64,000 nt of DNA from Acanthacorydalis orientalis (Eukaryota; Arthropoda; Insecta; Megaloptera; Corydalidae), in NCBI GenBank assembly GCA_034766995.1, contig CM068316.1, forward strand, positions 16,775,590 through 16,839,589. The letters run 5' to 3'. Shown here piece after piece: positions 56,592 through 64,000 of the stretch (position 1 is its first letter; every line of letters begins with the position of its first letter). The translations under genes and the position numbers were made by a program. Below the pieces are notes generated by a model. That model was not told the DNA's origin. It saw only the letters and a program-made list of their open reading frames with translations, and searched no databases.

Positions 56592-57873
56592 CAAATTAAT
56601 TTAGTGCCTTTAAATTAAATCAAACATAATTCTGTTTTAAATAAATATTTTCTCGTTATTTTAGAATATTGAAATGCCATCTTTAATATTTAAAAACAGT
56701 AAATATTTTAGCCGAGCAGTTTGCATAACTTCACAAAACAATTGTGAACACAATGGCGTTCGAAAAGCAGCATATAAGGTTATGCATACTTTTCGCATTC
56801 CAGTTGAAAAAAATGATTCTGAAGACGTGGGAATGATTTGTTCAACTTTGGGGATGGTTCTGTGATGCTTACAACATGGAAAAATTGGTGTCGAAGGTTT
56901 TGTAGTGATGATTAAAAGACATTATTTGTTAGTTGGGCTGGAAAGTTCTTTCTTAGGCGTATTCACCAAATCTACCCCCGTCAGATTATCACCTGGTTGA
57001 TATCCATTTTGACACAATGGAAGAGATCCGAAAATGCATTAACAACTTCATCGACTCAAAACCGCCATATTTTTTTCGATAAGAGATGTGTGAGTTATCC
57101 GACGTGTGGAGCAAAATTATATAAAATCATCATTATTATCGTCAGCTTCTGTCAATCATCAGTTTGATAGAAGCATCTTCCATGATTTTCCATTTATTTA
57201 CGATTAAATGTCTCTCTTTTCACTGGTTTCCAATATTTTTTTTAATTTCCTTATCTCACCGGTTCATGGTCTCTTTCTTGGTGTTTGTATATTCCTTGGT
57301 TCCCAGTTAATAATTTCTGTTATCCATCAATTGTCTTCTCTTCTTGCAGCATCCCCCACCTATTTCCATTTTAGACTCTACTCTTTTTATTACATCTGTG
57401 ACTCCTGTCTGTTGTCTTATCCATTCTATTCTTTCCCTTTCTCTTCTTGTTATTTCTAGCATCCATCTTTCCATACTTCTGTTTTGTTTGGAATCTTTGA
57501 AAAATTTTGGCGTTAAGCACCCATGTTTCGCTGCCGTAGGTAAGGACTGGTAGTATACATTAATCAAATCATTTTTTCTTCAAACAGAGTAGGATTGTTG
57601 ATTTAAATATCGAGTCGTTTCGTCCAAATGGGCTCCACTCTATTTTTATTCTATTGTTTACTTCTTCAATGAATGATCCATCTTTGCTGATAAGCTGGCC
57701 TAGATAGACATATTTCGTTACTTCTTCTATTTCTGTTCCATCTATTTCAATTTCATTAAGTAACAATTTTGTTTTGTATATAAAATAATGAAGAATATAT
57801 TGACGATTGAAATGTATTTTATTTTCCGATAAATAAACCTTCATTTTATATAAAAAAGGCATCAAATATATAC
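56592..57873 (+). mobile_element. mariner deletion derivative (second lineage) with nested RTE
   Basis: 5' TIR CAAATTAATTTAGTGCC after TA (56590-56591). The right end (about 57766-57873) is collinear with the 3' end of the copy at 17912, down to GGCATCAAA. Without the RTE insert (57128-57776 plus one duplicated 10-mer) it is about 620 bp. Coding: MAFEKQHIRLCILFAFQL at 56753, frame slip in the A-run near 56808, NDSEDVGMICSTLG, TTWKNWCRRFCSDD (HTH half), then a jump to FDTMEEIRKCINNFIDSKPP (about 57008-57068) and the C-terminus. The catalytic Asp blocks are missing. Confidence 0.85.
57128..57776 (-). mobile_element. RTE-type LINE fragment nested in mariner, 10-bp TSD
   Basis: Flanked by TATATAAAAT at 57118-57127 and 57777-57786; the paralogue at 17912 has a single copy, so the insertion is proven. 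Minus strand: EIEIDGTEIEEVTKYVYLGQ, LISKDGSFIEEVNNRIKIEW, the end of the reverse transcriptase domain of RTE elements, then SMERWMLEITRRERERIEWI, RQQTGVTDVIKRVES and decayed sequence to a tail GACGATAATAATGATG. It is the same family as 55208-55558 but extends further 5' and is more decayed. Confidence 0.9.
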
Positions 57874-57933
57874 CTAATAATAAAAATCAATTTATATACT
57901 TAATAATAAAATCATTGACATAATAAGTAAATT

Positions 57934-57938
<5 letters not shown>

Positions 57939-57998
<60 letters not shown>
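57939..57998. repeat. (TA)n microsatellite
   Basis: Pure TA array. Confidence 0.95.
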
Positions 57999-57999
<1 letters not shown>

Positions 58000-58001
<2 letters not shown>

Positions 58002-58700
58002 GAGTTATCGTAAAATGAATCAATTTTTAGTCAAATGGTAATTTCCATGTCATAATTCGAAATAATGTGACATTTTATTTTAAAACTGCTCATCCCTTTT
58101 CACCAAGAAGCACCGCGTTGAGAGCATTTACTAAAATAACATCTATGGTAAAAGATGAAGAAAACTTTCTGAAATACCTAGTTCGTATTTTTAGTACATT
58201 GTAATAGTGGCACAATGTAAATATATCGTTATGTAATAAAAAGATACAACGTTACGGAACGGTAATGGTCAAATAAACTTTTTTCTGTCGACTTCCTTAT
58301 TGTATACGAACATAAATGATGTCTGGTTTGTTACAATATATCGTAGGTATATGCGCATGTGTCCGAACCATGAGTTCACAGATTGAATCTCGTAACAGAC
58401 ACTCAATTTCTAGCGAGAACGAGCCAACGTTTTGTTGACATTGTCGATGTTACATATTTGTCTTGTCGGAATGAACCATTGAGTCGCATCCCAGTGGTAT
58501 ACACGGATGCTACACTTTATATTGCCTAGGGGGTAAAAAAATGTCATTTCGCCACGTGTTTACATTTTTTTTGCTCATGTATTAATATTAACGTTTCTTT
58601 TGATTTATAGCAGTTATACGTAGAAAATTCTACACTTTATATTATGTTTCATAAATATGTTTTGTAAATACAGTGTCAATTTTTATTTATCATTTTAGAT
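58000..58700. other. no gene seen; slightly GC-richer 58260-58560
   Basis: No transposon end or frame recognised. The middle part is less AT-biased and may be old unique DNA. Confidence 0.35.
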
Positions 58701-58714
58701 ATTTAAATACCGTA

Positions 58715-59195
58715 TATAACGGTATATAACGCGACCTACGTATAAGACAAGGTTTTTAAGACGAAATTTCAAGACAAAATTTATACATCATATATCGGTC
58801 GTGTAAGATTATCCTAAATCGAACACCTCTTTCACATGTTATCGTACAATTTTATGTCCAAAATCAAAATTAAGGGAATTAATTTTTTTTATTTAAAATT
58901 TCAAAAATTAAACTTGATTTGGTATACTGTATATTAAAACATCGTGCACGGGTTGTATCCAGAAGGCTATGAGTATGTAATTCATTTTTTAAATTTTTTA
59001 TTTAAAATAAATTATTCATTGAATTTATGATATATATCACAGTTTAAGTTCCTTTTTTTAAAAATAAAAAATTTAATTTCTATATAGACATAATAAATTT
59101 TTCTTGTTATTTTAAAATTTCTGTTTTTTTATTGGACGTATGAGTCACTATTTTTTAAAGATTTTTTTGGGTTTTAACGGTCGCCTTATACGTCG
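58715..59195. mobile_element. possible MITE with GTATAAG-type inverted termini
   Basis: Left: CGACCTACGTATAAGACAAG near 58730. Right, read on the minus strand: TCGACGTATAAGGCGACCG near 59180-59195. The shared ACGTATAAG core lies in inverse orientation about 450 bp apart, as for a small pogo-like or other TA-inserting element. Flanking duplications are unclear, so this is tentative. Confidence 0.35.
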
Positions 59196-59238
59196 AGATG
59201 TATTATACTTACACTGTATGTATAAATATAACAAATAA

Positions 59239-59239
<1 letters not shown>

Positions 59240-59275
<36 letters not shown>
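59240..59275. repeat. (TA)n microsatellite
   Basis: Pure TA array. Confidence 0.93.
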
Positions 59276-59276
<1 letters not shown>

Positions 59277-59609
59277 TACTAACATAACAAGTGACTTAAA
59301 ATTCGAGATTATAAAAATTGAAAAATCGATTAGAAATATTGAAAAGAGATTTCTAGACATGAAGGAAGCATATATTATAAAGTTTTCGAATATTATTAAG
59401 AACAATTATCATTCGATAATATTTATATATAATAAAAATAAAAACGAAATAAGGACACTGAATTAAACGAAGAATTTTTTGGGGATTGCTAGTAATATGA
59501 AATAAGTCACGAAAATATCAAAGAATTGAAATATATATTCCATGTTTCGGTAATCGTTCATTTTCTAAAAAAATAATACCAAATTAATTTCTATATTCAA
59601 TACATATGC

Positions 59610-59644
<35 letters not shown>

Positions 59645-60003
59645 GAAAAATGTTGAAATAAAAAATATATTACTTCTTAATTAATTAAGAATATACAAAA
59701 TGATAAAATGTAATAAAACTTAAAGCGTTTATGCATTATATGACGTGATTAAATCAAAATAGAAACTTCGAATTCAATAACATAACGTAATGTTAAATAT
59801 CCACATAATTAAAGCATTATATATTTTATGAACACAGTAAATAAATATGTGATTGACATGTAGCATTGCAAAACAATAGAGCAAAAATAAAATACCATAA
59901 TGTATCATCATTAATGAACACAACACAATCATAATTTAATATTATTTAGATAAAACTAGCTTAGATTAATTTGTATAGCCATATTTTACCCATACATATG
60001 AAT

Positions 60004-60049
<46 letters not shown>

Positions 60050-60333
60050 CCCAAGGTTAATATTGTATTGTCAAAAATGATAATTCATGTCTTTGGTTCC
60101 TTAACTGAATTATTTTTAATTACATTTTTGGCTTCAGATTAAATATTTTTATATCTAAAAATATTTTTGAATATTACTTTATTTCATAAACAGAATGAAG
60201 ACAAATGTCAAAAATAGACATATTAATATTTTAGGGAAATAGGATATTAAAATAATTATTCATAACAGAAAGGCTATATTTCTAGAAAATCAATTATTAT
60301 ATATATATATATATATTCGAAGAAAAAAATCAA

Positions 60334-60372
<39 letters not shown>

Positions 60373-60590
60373 ATTTGAGTGTATGTATGTAAAAAAAAAT
60401 AAATGTGGTTTGAACCATCTTTATGTGTTTTAATTTTCTATTTGTTTTCTAATAACTGCGTTCCAATAAATAACTATTGTTTACTGCTAAATCATCGTTA
60501 CAAAAAATACCGATTGTCTGAGATAGATTATTTTTTTAATTAAAAATAACAACAAACGTTATTAAACTTTATAATTTCGCTAGTTTTTTT
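59276..60590. other. no gene; (TA)n arrays
   Basis: AT-rich DNA with TA arrays at 59612-59642, 60016-60048, 60298-60316 and 60338-60370. An AATCAATTATTTATATATA-type unit around the last two is repeated. Nothing else recognised. Confidence 0.5.
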
Positions 60591-61040
60591 TCCTCTCGTG
60601 GCCGCAAAACATTTCAATTAAACGCACAAGTCAACTCAATAACCCCATTCCGTTCGCAGCACAATTGCTTCCGATCAAGTGCACCCGATAATGAAATAAA
60701 TAAAACAATTCGCGCAGATCCCAAATCAACCGATAATAGACAGAACCGTCAATAAAAACTGGCTCCTAATTTCCGCCACCAATTCGTCGCGATGAACAGA
60801 TGGCAGCGCAGACGGCGTTCGAGTGACGCCATTTATTTAACATGTGCGAGTAATGGTTTTCAGTATTCTCTGTGTGCTGGTATCTGCCTGCAATACAGAC
60901 GAGTTACAGATGGAGAGCTTGCGCTAAGGTAATTGTCTTTCCACGTATCCCCAAACTAATTAACTACGACCGACTTGGTCTTCGCGGTATATTGAGGGAC
61001 GAAGAACTATGTTTCTCTGGCGCTGATGTGGTGAGACTGT
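60590..61040. promoter_or_regulatory. GC-richer unique island, strongest candidate host-derived element
   Basis: About 450 bp with balanced composition and many CpGs in a very AT-rich setting, unlike any transposon here. It contains AACAGATGGCAGCGCAGACG (about 60796-60815), whose AGATGGCAGC core resembles the CTCF-binding consensus. A short segment (60899-60928) lies between an acceptor-like CTGCCTGCAATACAG and a donor-like CTAAG/GTAATT. It may be a conserved non-coding element, an insulator or an untranslated exon. No long frame. Confidence 0.3.
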
Positions 61041-61144
61041 AGCTAGTATCAGACAATGTTAACAGACACACACACACATATATACATACATACATCTGTA
61101 TACGTTAATCTATTGTTTAATAGAAAATAACATTTTTATTCTAC

Positions 61145-61146
<2 letters not shown>

Positions 61147-61204
<58 letters not shown>
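61147..61204. repeat. (TA)n microsatellite
   Basis: Pure TA array; a (CA)n run lies just upstream at about 61066-61078. Confidence 0.95.
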
Positions 61205-61206
<2 letters not shown>

Positions 61207-62012
61207 TACATATGTCGTGAAATTATTTAAAGTTTTCTAAAAATTTTATAATTATAGTTTTTTATTTTCTAATTTTTTAGGAATGTTTTGTTTTTAATTA
61301 ATTAAAAATATATAAAGTCTTTATGAATAACATTAATAATTAATATATAAAGCCCATTTTTACTACAAAGTTTATATTTTTAATATATATTTTATAATAT
61401 TTCCAAAATAATTTTTCACAAATTGTTGTATAATGCTATAAAATTGTATTTGTAGAATGCTATAAAATAACTTTTAGACAACTGATTAGAACAGACCAGT
61501 AAGAGTATATATTTAATTTCGACTTTAGAGACCTTTGTTGACCTGTTGTATGTAACGACTCTGATAGATATAATGAAAATACTTCAAATCTTTGAGAATT
61601 CCTTTCTCTCAAATAACTTGAGCTACATGTCATAATCCTCCGTGTTTGTCTTTCACATTCGCATCAAATCTCACATCACGTATATATCAAACTTAAATTC
61701 AAATATCAGTACAGTCAAATAGTTTTCTATCAATTTAAATTATTTTCAAAAGCACATATCTGATTCTTTACATCATTAAAATGTTTCTATTGCGAAAGAA
61801 TTTATAAATATTTTATTTTTATATATGAAATTAGTACTTAATTAAAAAGTAATGAAAAATTTAAAACAACGTTTGTAAAATGTCTTGAAGCATAAAAGCA
61901 ACTATCCACCAGAAGATATCAGATAGTTAATTAAGAAATATGAAAACATATGTTCTATCAAAGTAAAAAAAATGGAAAATCTAAGAAAATACTATATCGA
62001 ATAATATATGAA
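61205..62012. other. no gene seen
   Basis: AT-rich DNA; nothing recognised. Confidence 0.4.

Positions 62013-62042
<30 letters not shown>
62013..62042. repeat. (TA)n(GA)n compound microsatellite
   Basis: TA run turning into GA units, as at 27717. Confidence 0.92.
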
Positions 62043-62043
<1 letters not shown>

Positions 62044-62351
62044 ATTAGCCATTTAATATTTACAAAATATAAACCTTTTTTCATTCTTTAGAAATATATT
62101 CCTTGTAATCTACTAGAAGTGTTAAGAACAGCAAAAAAATCCCAATTACACTAAGAAAAACTAAGATGAAAAGAAAAGAAGATAATTGCTATACTGCTAC
62201 TTTCAAAAATATTACTAAGATTACTGGCCAAAACGAAGAAAATTTTGGTAATTATAATAAATAAAATGAATATAATTAGTGTTAGATTTTTTGTATATTG
62301 TATTTGTAGATTAACTACGATAAAAGCTAGAACTTTTTTATGCATATATGT

Positions 62352-62370
62352 AATATATATATACACACAC

Positions 62371-62419
<49 letters not shown>

Positions 62420-62432
62420 CATATATATTATA
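62352..62432. repeat. compound (TA)n / (CA)n microsatellite
   Basis: TA array with CACACACA and TACATATACA interruptions. Confidence 0.93.
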
Positions 62433-62635
62433 ATACAAAACATATATCCCACATTTTCCGGATTCATGTACAGAATAGTAAAATAAAGACGTAAAATCAA
62501 GTCATGATTTGGAACATTCGGCTCGTAAACGATAGCCATTTGAGAGATTGAAAACCCATTGTTTTGTAGACAAATTACAGTAACATTCACTCTTAAGTTT
62601 CATTTTATACACACACATTCATACATACATATGTA

Positions 62636-62650
62636 TGTATATATATACAT

Positions 62651-62704
<54 letters not shown>

Positions 62705-62705
62705 A
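62636..62705. repeat. (TA)n microsatellite
   Basis: TA array preceded by ATACATACATATGTATG units. Confidence 0.93.
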
Positions 62706-62807
62706 CATATATGCAAACATGTAATGTAGGTACATGTAAAATTCAAGAGAGACGTAATGCACTACAGTTATCAAAAAGATTGTTATGTGTGATAATATAT
62801 GAGTTGT

Positions 62808-62809
<2 letters not shown>

Positions 62810-62856
<47 letters not shown>
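62810..62856. repeat. (CA)n(TA)n microsatellite
   Basis: CA run turning into a TA array. Confidence 0.93.
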
Positions 62857-62857
<1 letters not shown>

Positions 62858-63158
62858 TCTACTTTTGAAAATTCACTGCTGAAAAAGTATTGTTCTAAAT
62901 TTATTTAATTTGAATAATGCAATGCTTATATTTTTCACAAATTTCAAATACATTTTCTGATATATTTGTAAAAACTACCCGTTGATCTTACTATTTATTA
63001 ACATTCTGACTAATACTGAAAAGTGCAGCAAGTTTTTTTATTCATTTGAATACTATCTTCCTAGTGAATCCTTTAATTTAGCTCATTTTTAATGCCTCAG
63101 AACATTATTCATTAATCATGTCTAAACTAAAAAAGTTGTAGCCGTAAATATGTTCCAA

Positions 63159-63162
<4 letters not shown>
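62857..63162. other. no gene seen
   Basis: Nothing recognised. Confidence 0.4.

Positions 63163-63199
<37 letters not shown>
63163..63199. repeat. (TA)n microsatellite
   Basis: Pure TA array. Confidence 0.93.
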
Positions 63200-63204
<5 letters not shown>

Positions 63205-63304
63205 TAAATTGCACACAAAGATATTTATATTTTTCTTTTCTATTGAACGATGCAAAAATAAATTCATTTTAAGTAAATCATAAAAAGTTACGGTCTATTT
63301 ACGT

Positions 63305-63475
63305 GGGTCGTTTGATAAATTTGGCAAATTTCTATGATGAGACACCACCATTCATTTGGCAACGTCACGGCTATCAAGTGTGACTTTTCAAACTAGCATA
63401 AGTAAAACTTCAGCCAGAAGCGACGCGTTGTTCACGTTCCACAGATGTTTAAAAATAATTCATATGTGTAAGTGA
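63305..63475 (+). mobile_element. mariner 5' end, solo copy
   Basis: Begins GGGTCGTTTGATAAATTTGG and is collinear for about 165 bp with the element starting at 63689 (shared ACACCACCATTCATT, AACGTCACG, TTTTCAAACTAG and GCGTTGTTCACGTT words). It stops before any coding sequence. Confidence 0.7.
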
Positions 63476-63688
63476 ACTAAGAAACAGTGTCAGAACTGTA
63501 TTAATAATAATTATGTTTCAATATTCAATAAAGTGCTTTTTATTCAAAGTAATTATCCTAAAATTACTATTCACATTAGTATATTTTGTACGATAGTACA
63601 ATGATGAGTCAAATGAAAATATTAGTTATTTTTTTTATTGTGTACTTTAAGAAGATGTCATATAATTCAACTATTTTTCAAAATATAT

Positions 63689-64000
63689 GGGTCGTTTGAT
63701 AAGTCTGGTCTATGATATGACACCACCATTCATTAGTAACGTCACGAATATTAAGTCTCACTTTTCAAACTAGTTTAGGCGAAATTTCAGTCAGAAGCAA
63801 TGCGTTGTTCACGTTTTACAGATATTTGAAGCGAACATTATAACAGTTTCCACAATAATGAAAAAACAAGCACGATTTTTTGTATCGATTCGTCATCATA
63901 GATGAATCCACCATGGATCCACCACTAGACACCTAAGTTGAAGCAACAAAGCAGTGGATAACAACTGGCGAAAGTGACCCAAAGAAGGCGAACACTGTAT
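63689..64000 (+). mobile_element. mariner element, 5' part, runs off the window
   Basis: 5' terminus GGGTCGTTTGATAAGTCTGG preceded by ATAT. After a leader of about 170 bp the sequence passes almost directly to the first catalytic block (about 63898-63965): PPWIHH*TPKLKQQS, equivalent to DESWIHHYTPE-QQSKQW, then GESDPKKANTV. The HTH half is missing, so this copy is also internally deleted. The coding region continues beyond 64000. Confidence 0.75.

Overview
The window looks like non-coding nuclear DNA of an insect. It is strongly AT-rich, carries dozens of long (TA)n microsatellites, and is packed with decayed class II transposons of typical insect families: mariner DD34D of several lineages, IS630/Tc1-like, piggyBac, and fragments of RTE-type and Jockey-like LINEs. 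The mariner lineages resemble ones common in Hymenoptera, but the sequence alone does not fix the order. I see no complete host gene, rRNA or tRNA. The DNA could be intergenic or a large intron: one 46-bp candidate exon with good splice sites lies at 8189-8234 (minus), and three GC-richer unique islands (about 35700-35890, 50740-51075, 60590-61040) look like candidate conserved or regulatory DNA.

Layout. 1-2176: two mariner copies separated by (TA)n. 2950-3540: a tandemly duplicated IS630/Tc1-like fragment and a mariner 5' end. 5780-7407: a piggyBac N-terminal relic abutting an antisense mariner. 10526-11582: a mariner deletion derivative carrying a TTAA-flanked piggyBac-type MITE. 12595-13857: a second copy of the 896-2176 mariner. 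15138-16595: a piggyBac N-terminal fragment and an antisense mariner. 17912-19163: two further antisense mariners lacking their catalytic core. 23507-25416: a mariner split by a 629-bp long-inverted-repeat element. 27036-27586, 34077-34366, 36722-37724 and 52170-52726: further copies of the 10526 deletion family, one holding a LINE. 29052-32330: two IS630/Tc1-like relics. 39527-40324, 45236-46143, 47097-48167 and 49287-50535: four more mariners. 41726-44335: two piggyBac 3' relics. 55208-57873: two RTE 3' fragments, one inside a mariner derivative. 63305-64000: two 5' ends of another mariner.

The main theme is non-autonomous mariner biology. At least five lineages have copies that keep terminal inverted repeats (TIRs) and the N-terminal helix-turn-helix (HTH) region but have lost part or all of the catalytic domain. 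One such family has seven recognisable copies here, and the four that reach the deletion share one joint. Paralogous empty sites inside the window resolve three nested insertions with their target duplications (TTAA, 12 bp, 10 bp). Everything was read by eye; boundaries given as approximate are so, and identity percentages were not computed.
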